Below are positions 11,414 through 21,155 of a DNA stretch of 64,000 bases, piece by piece. Numbering within the stretch: position 1 is the stretch's first letter; every line of letters begins with the position of its first letter. The notes under the pieces are model-generated. The model was not told the DNA's origin. It did not search any database and saw only the letters and a program-made list of their open reading frames with translations. The DNA is from Isoetes taiwanensis (lineage: Eukaryota > Streptophyta > Lycopodiopsida > Isoetales > Isoetaceae). The translations under genes and the position numbers were made by a program. The stretch is from assembly GCA_021234155.1 (NCBI GenBank), contig JAJEKV010000013.1, positions 498,001 through 562,000 of the forward strand. Direction: 5' to 3'.

Positions 11414-11521
11414 AGGGAAAGGCCCCCTGGGCTTCTTTATACGGAAGGGAAAGCTGGCTGAGGCGCGAAGCGCGGAGGCCTGCTTGACCTTTAGGAAAGA
11501 AACCCAGGGGGCCTTTGCCCT
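11414..11521. repeat. 108-bp foldback element with GC-rich arms
   Basis: The left arm (AGGGAAAGGCCCCCTGGG, then CTTCTTTA, from 11414) is matched in reverse complement by the right arm (TAGGAAAGAAACCCAGGG, then GGCCTTTGCCCT, ending 11521), with two or three mismatches over about 27 bases. The centre holds a second small GC palindrome (GCGCGAAGCGC). Its build resembles the hairpin at 10600-10728, although the arm sequences differ. Confidence 0.6.
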
Positions 11522-12733
11522 ACCAGAATGTCCTTTTACCTGTTGTACTGGGATGCAGAATCGAAGGTAAAACAAGCAGAATTGAGGGTAAAACTGCAGA
11601 ATTGAAGGTAAAACCAGCAGAATCGAGGCTGTGATCAAAGAAAAGCTGCTGCTGTTCTTCCATTCAACTTCCAGGCTTAGAAAAGGTGACATGTGTCGCA
11701 ATCCTATTGGACAAGGGGCCAGAACAGCAGGTAAAAGGTCTTTCCGTTTTGGTCAAGCTAGAACCTTTACATTCCGAACATTTACCTCTCATTGCAAAGT
11801 ATTTGTGATTCTGAAGCTTTTACTTGTGATTCTGGAGCTCCAAGAAATTCTTACTGCCATGTCACTCTCGGTGACATTTCCGGGGTGTCAAGGGGACCCC
11901 ATTTCCATCCGAGAATGTCACGTGGAGTGACATTCTTATATCCGTAAAATGAGCATAGTTGGCGAGAAAATCAAATAAATAAATATGATAAAGGAGAGAG
12001 TATTTCAACAGCATAAGCAATGAGGTGTTTAGATACATTGCAGGTACGCGAAGCAAATGGCACAACTAAATAGTGAAGAATCGACATGATTGATTTTTTT
12101 GGTTGGGTACTGGGGTGTGGTGACAAGTAATATGTGGAGACGGAGAGTGTAGAGGAAAACTATATATGCAGCAGCATATACACGAAAACGCAGCATATGG
12201 TTTTGGCGATGCGGTGTCAAGGAATATGTGGAGAGTATAGGCGGAGAGGTCCAAAACGAGATAAGGGGCGAAGGTACGCTGCAAAGCACAGGAAAGTACA
12301 GGCGGTGAGGTGTCCCAAATGGCCCAACGAAACTAAAGCGCAAGAATACAAGGAAAGAATATAGCCAAAAGGACATTTCGCAGCACAGCCGATGCCAGAA
12401 TCATGTGAGGAGCCCACATTTGTCTGCCAGCCGTTGGTACGGCTCCGTGCCGCGCAGCGCCAAACAAGACAACGACCTATTTTGGACTGCCGTATCCTCC
12501 CGTAACCCGGCCAGTACGGGTGGCCCCGCCCTCCTCCTTCGCTCACATTTTCTTAAAAATAGACTCTTTTGGACCACCTGGCCATTTTTACGTTTTAACA
12601 CCCCCCCATGTGCTCCCCCCACCCTTTTCCTCATGCTTTTATTCTTGTCCATGTGACCTTGTGCCTCTCCCACTCAACATTTTACATTTGCACTTATCCC
12701 TCTCTTCACAGGAACCAAGCGCAGGAACCAGAA
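11522..12733. other. Intergenic, no gene seen
   Basis: Several overlapping short open frames on both strands (about 12.0-12.7 kb) have no recognisable domain and skewed composition. I do not support any as a gene. Confidence 0.5.
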
Positions 12734-12836
12734 GGAAGCTGGCAGAGCCAGAGCTTGAGCTAACAAGCCTCGTAAAGCCTTGACGGAAGCTGGCACAGCC
12801 AGAGCTTGAGCTACAAAACCTCGTAAAAGCCTTTAC
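12734..12836 (+). repeat. 51-bp tandem duplication
   Basis: Two adjacent copies start with GGAAGCTGGCA at 12734 and GGAAGCTGGCA at 12785. Both contain AGCCAGAGCTTGAGCTA and CCTCGTAAA, and differ at a few positions. Confidence 0.8.
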
Positions 12837-13749
12837 GTTGTCATCCATCCACTGCCTGTTGTTATTCTCTCGCAACATCTTAGTAGTTTTTACAGTTGCC
12901 CTCCTTCTTCTTTCTAGAGGAACAAGAAAAAGGTGACAGAGCTTAACTAACCTCCTCAGTCTTTAAGTTCCACTGACTAGTGTCATCCATTCGTCATCCA
13001 GTTGCCCACCTACATGCTGACAACGACATCTTGATCTTCTTCATTGCATGTGAGGCTCACAAAGCCCTTTAAATATGCTCATGCCATCTGAAATATCTAA
13101 GCAAAGCATGATTCTCAATGTGACAACCTGTGAGATGCAATTCAGATTCCTGAATTTCATGGGACCTAGTCCTACGATATGGTAAGTTGATTGGAGCAAT
13201 CTGCATTCTCAACAAATGATGTTAATATAGATCATTTCAATTTGGTTCCAACTTATTTCGAGGTGACCACGAGGTCTTAAAAGGCTGCTATTTCCACATG
13301 CACAATATGCAAAATAAATTTCACATGTCTCCTTTTATTGACAAGTGGTAGAAGTTTAGTTTGATCCATAAAACATTGAATTTGAATCTTGGCTGCCAAA
13401 GTAGGATTCAATGAGCTGCATTGACTGTGTGAATCTCATACACTCATGTCTAGAGCGTCTCATAGGCTAGTTGGTTGGTTGCAAATGTTTATTCTTAACC
13501 GACAATTATTCTAGCATGTACAAAGGTTTATGTGCACAATCGTTTACTAGTTGTGGGGACAATGACCTAGTAATCTGATAATCCAATCGTAATAATAGTT
13601 TGAGATAACTATTTGCAAATTATTGACTATAATGGATTGTATCTCAGGAATGTTTTATAGACAATGACCTCTACAAAATTAATAATGAATAACGTTTTCA
13701 AGGTTTGTCTATTGGTTATTTACATTCAATTTAGTGCAAGAATATATAG
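12837..13749. other. Intergenic, no gene seen
   Basis: AT-rich sequence without long open frames or recognisable repeats. Confidence 0.5.
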
Positions 13750-13925
13750 AATAGAAGTGAGTTGAATTGAATTGAGTTTTTTCATCTATGGAGACATAAA
13801 GGGCCTATGGGACCTAAACAAAGAACACAAAATACCTATTACTGTCTAGGATTAGAAAACCCCCACTATGAAGGGTTTTCAAGAGAAAAACATGAGCAAT
13901 GATAGGCTTGATGATAGAGCAACAC
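13750..13925 (-). repeat. 3' end of a LINE/SINE-type retroposon with (AATTC)n tail
   Basis: On the reverse strand this copy ends GGTCCCATAGGCCC... followed by a run of AATTC units. The body matches the block at 60636-60775 in the same order: a loading-end block near GGTTTTCAAG, then GGTCCCAT, then the simple-repeat tail. The shared layout with different tails marks a family of non-LTR 3' ends. Confidence 0.6.
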
Positions 13926-15163
13926 TTTTTCTCCATGAACGAACAATTGGTAGATTGAAAGCGCACCCATGGAGGACTTGTTCGGGGGTCTTAATAAGTT
14001 GAGGTAAGCACTAAGCATTATTTTGAGTGATGACCTATTGGATGTACAACTTTATTCTTTCTTTCTTGTAGGCCTTTTTGCTAATAAGCATATATAGCTT
14101 CTTTATCCTTGTACAAATACTTCTTTCAAAAAGAAGACAACATCCATTTTGTTTGCTTCTTTCACATCCTTCAAGACCTCTACTCTATCAATGCATATGC
14201 TACATTCACAATGCATTGCATGTCATCTCATAGAAGAGTTAGTGCTAGCTTACACTTTAAAAATTAATTTCACCTTTTTATAATCAAGTTAAGGTGGAAT
14301 GGGTCACACATCTAACGAGCTCACCTCAATGCCACCTAACATTTTCCAGTCTATTATCTTATAGAGCCTACAAATTTTGTGTTATTAGGTGGACCAATTT
14401 TCCTATTAGTTCTCATAATTTTAAGTTACCCTTGAAATATAAGAAACTCATGTACTGTGGGAAGGGAAGAAAAAAATAATGTGTGTGGTTTATGTGCCAA
14501 TGTAACTTTCTAGAACTAACGAGAAACCAACCCTCCAAGGAATTGGTAAATTGCAGAATAGAGACAAAATGGAATGAATACATCAAGAAGAATTAGCAGT
14601 TGCCATAAACGACTGCTGACACATCATGTGCATATTTTCAGCTATTTGTCTAAACGTACTGCAATAAGAAATAGCAGGCAAGTCATGTTGATAGGTGGGT
14701 GGTAGGGTGCTATTGGATGGGGCAACACAGATTTGCAGGGAACTGAGAGACAAGAAGTTTCTAATAGTAATCATAGTTACTAAAAAATAGATAGACAATA
14801 ATAAACAAATAAAAATATGAACAAAGAATTTCTTTTTTTTGTTGAGGATGACAATGAAAGCCATAGAGAACAAGAATCCTCTAGTAAGTAGAGGTAGAGG
14901 TTGAGAGAGCAACTGAAATCGCCGAGTAGAGGCAGAGGTTGAGATAGATGAATCACTACCGAAGGTTCCACGAAACGAGTAACGACTTTAAAGGGGGCCA
15001 CAGACAATGGGAGCATTCACCACCCAAAACATGCAGCTCTCTAAGCACACCAACCTCTTATTGAGGAAATCATCTACTAACCATAAATTAGTATTTAAAT
15101 TTTTCCTTAACCATAAATTAATATTACATTTTCCATTTATTTGTTGATATGGTTCCTACACTT
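13926..15163. other. Intergenic upstream of the LRR gene
   Basis: No supported gene. A short duplicated phrase (GTAGAGG[T/C]AGAGGTTGAGA) occurs at about 14887 and 14924. The last 100 bases contain a repeated CATAAATTA motif and lead into the TATA box of the LRR gene. Confidence 0.5.
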
Positions 15164-15170
15164 TATAAAT
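15164..15170 (+). promoter_or_regulatory. TATA box of the LRR gene (putative)
   Basis: TATAAAT lies about 580 bases before the ATG at 15748, leaving room for a long 5' leader that may contain an intron. The following 30-40 bases are C-rich, as is common at plant transcription starts. Confidence 0.4.
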
Positions 15171-15747
15171 ACACACATCCAACACACCCTTCTTGCCCCC
15201 GCTGCAACATAGAATTCTGGCTATGGCGCAAAACTTATCGATCCGTTACTTACGTCCTTTTTGAGGTATGTAATGCACGAAAATCGTGAGCATTTCTTTG
15301 TTAGATCCTGTTTGCTTGCCTGTAAATTTTTCATTTCTACCCTGTTTCAACAGTATCCTCGTGTTTTTTCCGCCTTGGAAGTACGCGGTGTTAGGTTCTT
15401 CCTCTTCTTTTTTTTTCTAATCTTTTCCCCCCTTGCAAAATCCGATCAGAATAGGCAGATCTTTCTCTCGGCAAAAGATTTCAGCTAGTTGCTTTGAAAT
15501 TTGTTCATTCCAGAGCTCCTTTGATCGCATTTTCAGTTTTCTTGCGGATCTTCGAACTATCTGTACCGTAGAATCAGCCATTACAGACTTCAATTTTTCT
15601 ATCGGAAACGTAAAGAGCGTCGAGATTGTAGAATATTTTTGAATGATAGCATTTCAGAAAGTTTTTGTATTAAATCTGCTGCGGAACTTGCACTTCAGCT
15701 TTAATGAACCAGCTCTGTTGCCAAAGAATTGTTCGGGATACAGAAAA

Positions 15748-17690
15748 ATGGCCAGAGTTACCTGTCTTGGAGTCCTTGCCCGCAAGAACGGAATGAAGGT
15801 ACTAAACTGAGTATATTGATCTTAGAATCTACTTCTTTTTCTGCTTGATGATTAACTTCGTTTTGAAAATTTATTTAGGAATCTTTTCTTGTTTGTTTTC
15901 TTGCGTCCTAAAGCCGATTTTGTTGTAGATGACTGAAGAACCGACACAGGATAGTACTCGTTGTGCAATATTCGAAAACTCCAGCATGTCTTCCAAATCA
16001 TACGAACAAACTGGCAAATTTAAAAGCTACAAGCCGTATCCGACCTCTAAAGTATGGCCGGCGGAAACAGCAGGGTCTGAGGAGATTAAAGATACCAAAG
16101 ATAGGAAAAAAAAGCCTCGCCGGAGTTCTACGATAGCTTCTTGGTTCAGAGCTGTAGGATTTGAAACTCGGAAGAGCAGACCCTCTTCAAATCTTGAAGT
16201 TTGTTCTAGTCCAATGGACATTTCTTCCAGTCTTTCTTCTAGGCGGTTGTCTATGAGGCTGGAAGATAGCAAGGCGCAAATTTCTGAATCCACCGTCCAA
16301 AACTCTGCGAGGGCCCCTTTTTCTCAAGAAGGAAATCAAAACTCTTTATCTGATATAGAAATTTCATTGTCACAGTCTTCCTCTTGCAAAGGAAATGTGG
16401 GCATGGAAGCAGAAAAAATGGTGCTTAATTATTGGAAGTTAACCGAGTGGAATTTGGCAATGGATTCTGGCGAGATTGCTGGGCAAAGGCGCATTGAAGA
16501 ATGGATTGACAGTATTGATTCAGAATTGGATGTGCCAGAAGAGAATAATTTGGGGGAAGAATTAGAATGGGAAAAGCCTGCTTCGCCCCATGCCACAGAA
16601 ATCAGCCTACGTTTGCAACACGAAGAAAGGCTCCATAAGAGAAAAGATAAAGAGTCCGCAAGTGAAATTTGCGAAGCAGAGACCATTTCAAATCCAGATA
16701 TGGAGGTCGAAAATGCTGCTGTTCAGTCCTTAAATCCCCTTTGTTCCGTTGCTCATATTTCTGGAGTTGGGCTTAAATGCATACCTCCTTTGGAATCATT
16801 TGCCAGTCTCAAGAGCCTTTGTCTATCGGCAAATTCAATAGGTATCCTCGTTTTCCATACCCTGTTTGTTTTATATGAGATTGTTATATTAGTATTTTAA
16901 AGCATTTCAAGATTCTTAAAGAGGTCTATCATTTGAATAGATTTTGAAGTATTTGGAAGTTTGTCGGTTCGAAAATATCTGTATTCAATCCTGATTTCCT
17001 AACCCAATTGGAAAATTTGGCAGTGAAGATTGATCTTGGACGCCTTCCAAGAAGTCTTCATTTTTTGGACCTATCTCGCAATAAAATTGCCGCAGTAGAT
17101 GGGCTGAGAAACCTGGATAGGTTGCGAGTGTTGAATCTTTCGTATAACTTAATCAACCGAATAGGGCACGGTAAGCATTCCTAAGATAGAAATTAAACCA
17201 TAGTTGCTGGACAGAAATAATAAAGATAGAGTGCTGAATAAAAGTTTCTGTTGCTGCAGGCCTTGCGCGCTGCACATCTCTGAAAGAACTGTACCTGGCT
17301 GGAAACAGAATAAGCGAAGTGGAAGGTCTGCACAGATTAAGGAAGCTGCAGCTGGTGGATTTAAGCTACAATAAATTAAACACGACCAGATCACTGGGGC
17401 AACTAGCAGCCAATTACAGCAGATTAAGAGTTCTGAATCTGGTAGGCAATGCAATCGTGCAGAATTTAGGAGAAGAACAGCTTCAGAGATTTGTGAATGT
17501 CATTGCTCCAAATCTGGTCTACTTGAATACCAGAGCTCTTAGGCCAGTTCCTGCTAGAGAAGCTGTGTCAGGCCAAATTGGAAGCAGAAGGGCTGCCTCT
17601 TGTTCTCTTAATCGATCATCTCACTGGAATAACAGGGCCAAACGAATTGAAGCTCTCAAGGCTGCATCTCGTCCAAAACGTAAGCTCTGA
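15748..17690 (+). CDS. SDS22-type leucine-rich-repeat protein, 4 exons
   Basis: Proposed coding exons are 15748-15798, 15929-16841, 17024-17170 and 17260-17690. All introns have GT and AG ends and the phases join without a break, giving 513 residues. The N-terminal two thirds is Ser- and charge-rich and probably disordered, with a conserved-looking RIEEWIDSID segment. The C-terminal part has five to six 22-residue LRRs of SDS22 style (LKSLCLSANSI, LHFLDLSRNKI, LRVLNLSYNLI, LKELYLAGNRI, LQLVDLSYNKL, LRVLNLVGNAI). It resembles the plant family often labelled outer arm dynein light chain 1-like, whose name comes only from the LRR fold; no dynein role is implied. The repeats probably serve protein binding. 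The last exon could be alternatively spliced near AACGTAAG. Confidence 0.88.
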
Positions 17691-18394
17691 AAGAAAAGGA
17701 AAAATTTTGCATTTAACCTTCATTAAATCATCCTATTTATTCGATTGTTCCCAATTTTGGTACCACAGCCTTCATTGGCTCCCTTGTATTTTATTATCGT
17801 CCCATGTGGACGGTTTTAGCTGACCTATGTTGACGAGCTAACATTGTTGTCTGCTCCAAATTATATGACCTTTCTTACCTAGGAGCGTTATTTTGTAATT
17901 CCATGTCCCATATATTCTATACATCATGTCCATATTGCTATAGTATGCCTATGGTTCCGTAATCCTTTCGGTCTTTATGGTCGATAAAATTCAATTCAAT
18001 ATAATTCTATGAAAAACACACAATCCTATGCCATTTAAAAGTTGGGCAAAAAGGCATGGCAAAAGTTTGGTGATTTTGGCACAATTGTCAACATGATCAA
18101 AAAGATTTAATAATTTGTGAATATAAATGTAGCAATTTTTCATTAATAAGCAAAAACCTATTCTTATTCTTTCTTAACATATATAATTATTAGGGGCAAG
18201 ATGCCTTTGGCATATTCGGTTGATTCCCGCCACGTATTTCCGGGGGGAAAAAATAGGGAAACAAAAAAAATACCAGAGAAAATGGTCGGGGAAAAAGAAC
18301 TGGCTATGGCGTCGACACTGCGGCATCTGCGCTCTTCCTCTCTTCCTCTGGTGGTCTGGCGTTTGGGCGATGGCGGGATTAGAAGGGCGAAGCT
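17691..18394. other. LRR 3' flank and a retroposon tail
   Basis: At 17955-18000 the text GGTTCCGTAATCC, TATGGTCGATAAA and ATTCAATTCAAT resembles the 3' ends at 13750 and 60600, in the plus orientation, so a small retroposon end may lie just after the LRR gene. The remainder is AT-rich with no gene. Confidence 0.4.
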
Positions 18395-18719
18395 ATGGCT
18401 ATGGCGAAAGAGGAACCCGAGGATCAGAAATACAGAGGCGTCCGGCGCCGGAGCTGGGGCAAGTGGGTTTCAGAAATTTGGGAGCCCAAGAAGAAAAGAC
18501 GCATTTGGCTCGGTTCTTTTTCTCTACCTGGATGGCTTCCAGCCCCATGATGTTTGCCTCCCTCCGCCTCCGAGGGCCTCAATGCTAAGCTTAACTTCCC
18601 CCGATTTTCCTTACCAGCTTCCCATTCCTTACCCCACTTCTACTCCTACCATTCAAGAGGTCGCCCGCCGCTTTGTCTCCGTATATTCATATGGGATTGT
18701 AACTTCTTTTACGCCATAA
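18395..18719 (+). pseudogene. AP2/ERF transcription factor fragment (DREB-like), frameshifted
   Basis: From ATG 18395 the sequence reads a short leader and then an AP2 DNA-binding domain: [16 protein letters not shown], then RRIWLGSF. The WVSEI and WLG signatures are those of DREB-type AP2/ERF proteins, which bind DRE/GCC promoter boxes in the nucleus. The frame then breaks near 18530. The second half of the domain and its downstream part (PDFPYQLPIPYP, IQEVARR) continue in another frame to 18719. With a stop at 18548 and at least one indel it cannot make a full domain. The upstream open frame lacks AP2 features. Confidence 0.8.
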
Positions 18720-18839
18720 CCAAATTTGCATAGTGGCGTAGGGTAGCATCTTCGTTTGGCGCTTAGGCGTAATAAATCCCTTAAACTCTCTAAGGGTCAG
18801 AAGATAGACTTGATGACGAATTAGAACTATCTTGCTTGT

Positions 18840-19404
18840 TCTCTTGGGCATCAAATCCATGGTAGTTCCTCCTTTTCATTGGCAGTAAAAATGTTGGCCT
18901 TTGCCTTCACAAGATCCTGTATGACCTCAAAGGATCCATTTCTCGCAGGCTAATGAAGCAGGGTATCTCTTCTGATGCATCAGTTTCATCTACAGATGCT
19001 CCTTTACTGATAAGCCACTCCACAGCTTCAGCGTGCCCATTCCAAGCAGCACAATGCAAGGCAGTCGGTCCATCATCACCTTTACTCTTAACAATCTCCA
19101 ATCCATCACCAATTTTACTCATTAAAAATTCCATCATTTTTATGCTACCACATCTAGCAACAAAATGGAAGGGAGTACATTTGAATGAGTCCAGAACATC
19201 TACATCTGCTCCACTTTCCACTAGAAATTCAAGAGGTTCTAAGTTGCCTTTACCAGCAGCATGATGCAAGGGAGTTAAGTTCTTATCACTGCGACAATCA
19301 GCAAAGCATGTCCAAGCAAATCTTCTAGCTATTACATGGTGACCCACTCTTTGATTTCTGTGTGAGAGTGGAATTTCATTTTGGCAGCCTCCACAGATTC
19401 TCAT
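18840..19404 (-). pseudogene. Ankyrin-repeat protein fragment, broken in the fourth repeat
   Basis: The reverse-strand frame 19404-18907 begins with a Cys/His-rich segment and has three ankyrin repeats (TPLHHAAGKGNLEPLEFL, TPFHFVARCGSIKMMEFL, TALHCAAWNGHAEAVEWL), each followed by the GADVD or GASVD turn. A fourth repeat continues in another frame to about 18840 and contains an in-frame stop after TLLH. Ankyrin arrays bind proteins; no second domain shows which family this came from. It is a decayed fragment. Confidence 0.75.
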
Positions 19405-19504
19405 TTTCTTCTTATAAGTTACATCAAACTGGTTTGTATGTCATTGTGAGATATCTGTGGTTTAATAGACCCTCATTCCTTTCTCTTCTGCTATACATGA
19501 CTAG

Positions 19505-19904
19505 GTGCTTGTGGAACTTGCCCAAGTTCAACTTCTACAATGAAGTTGGGAATAGAGAGGGTTATTAGAGAAAAGTTTGAAGATGCTGTTCTGGATGTGG
19601 TTGATGCAGACAAAGGACATGCTATCGTGAATGTCGCAGTAAGTATATCTGTGAATGTGATGTTGGTAGTTTTGTGCCTTATTGCTGTTTGCCTTCTTCC
19701 AGGCTATCAATTCTCATCTAGATATGTTACGGCCTGCGATTCAAAACTATGGTGGTGCAGTTGTTGTTGTTGGTGTTGACACTGCTACTGGGAGAATGCC
19801 AGGTCAAATACAAGGGCCCGACACCTCTTGCTACTGGAATTCAAGCCGCTATAAAAGACAGGTTTCCTGATATTGCTAAGGTGGTGATATTGAGTTCTGA
19901 CTGA
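19505..19904 (+). pseudogene. NFU (NifU-like, plastid type) fragment with a one-base insertion
   Basis: Two exons are visible, 19505-19638 and 19703-19904, separated by a GT-AG intron in phase. The first holds the Fe-S scaffold motif CGTCPSST and continues IERVIREKFEDAV. The second holds HLDMLRPAIQNYGG and, after one extra A near 19795, continues in the shifted frame through QVKYKGPTPLATGI to the stop. In plants such proteins hand Fe-S clusters to plastid targets, and the arrangement of NifU domain plus a second decayed domain fits plastid NFU. The upstream exons (transit peptide, start) are not found next to it. The kept intron means it arose from a DNA copy, not from an mRNA. Confidence 0.8.
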
Positions 19905-20603
19905 CATGAGAGGGGTTTACAGGTTTACTGCAACCCAAAATGTTCACCATGTAAGTTTTTGCATCTGCATTAAAAAAAACAAAGAAAGTGAAGCATCGAG
20001 ATCGATTTGTATGTCAAGTCACAGTTCTCTGCATTCTTTTCACATAATTTTTACAAATGACATATCCAAATATAATGTCTTTATCAATGTCTTGACGCTT
20101 CCTACAAATTTATGGTGAGCTCACCAAATTTAGAATTTGTAGAATGAAATGGGCTAAATTGCACTTTATTCTAATATTCTCTATGCGAGCTCAACTCTTG
20201 GCCAAACTATGGTGTAGTGTTGCCTTGAGCTTCATTTTCTTAAGCATATCACCAGTTGGAGCAAAGGAGTCACACCCAAGTAATACAAATACCAATTATG
20301 TGTCGTTGATGGAGTACGTCAAATTTTGATTCTTCTTTATGGATGTTAAAGAGTTTAATGCAATTCCACCATGCAAAACATCATTGTAAAGCCCCCCTTC
20401 CCCCCCCCGAAAAATTGGAAAAATCCTATGGTTTCCGTTTCATGAGGAAAATTCTTGATTTCAACAAGTAGATTGCAAAGGTTCCCCAAAATTTGTCGGT
20501 CACGGAGGAGCATCCGCTTAGTTAATTTGGAATAAAAAATAGAATGCCATTATTGGATAAAATTAGACACCACATTTTGGTATATACTAGCATAAACAAC
20601 ATT

Positions 20604-20736
20604 TCAATTTAATTCAATTCATCAATGAAAAAAGCTAAAATTTGTAAGATTAGGTAGTATAAAAAACCTGTTTATTGTACTCTTCAATTTAGTTCAATTT
20701 AATTCAATTTATCAATGAAAAAAGCTAAAATTTGTA
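20604..20736 (+). repeat. Direct repeat pair of about 43 bp
   Basis: A segment starting TCAATTTAATTCAATT and ending AAAAAAGCTAAAATTTGTA occurs at 20604-20646 and again at 20694-20736 with one difference. Confidence 0.8.
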
Positions 20737-21131
20737 TTTGTCTCTAAACTTGCAAATCAACCATGCAATATATTTTTAACATTCAAAGTCTATATGCACA
20801 ATGCTTGGCACACATGAGTTAAGGGGACAATGCAAAAAGCTTAAGCCAAGAATGATCAGGAGCAAGGTGGTATTAAGGGGAAGATGTGAAAAGTTTAAGC
20901 CAAGAATAATTACATAATTTTGATTACCATCCATGTTCAAGACATTTTTGCTACAAAATCTGGAGGACATGAGGTAATTTCGGGCACCATGTCGTCCTTG
21001 ATGCAAAACAAATGGCAATAGTGCAGGTTCAACTCCTGCACGCTCTTTTGCATCGCAAGGATATCCAGAATTGAGATCTATTCGACTTAGCACAAAACTT
21101 CTTTTGCAACGGGTTGGAGAAGAGAAATGTT

Positions 21132-21155
21132 CGCGGCGGCCGCAAGGCCGCCGCG
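21132..21155. repeat. Perfect GC-rich hairpin
   Basis: CGCGGCGGCC, loop GCAA, GGCCGCCGCG. Ten perfect G/C pairs closed by a GNRA-type tetraloop sit inside otherwise AT-rich DNA. No function is evident. Confidence 0.7.

Noticed and set aside
12029-12878. Cluster of overlapping ORFs of 70-115 residues
   Set aside because: No domain, overlapping frames on both strands and no consistent splice structure.
15748-17690. Dynein light chain function for the LRR protein
   Set aside because: The similarity is only to the LRR fold; the N-terminal part is plant-type and no dynein-specific feature is visible.
20990-21050. tRNA gene
   Set aside because: Only a T-arm-like stem-loop is present; no acceptor, D or anticodon arm can be folded around it.
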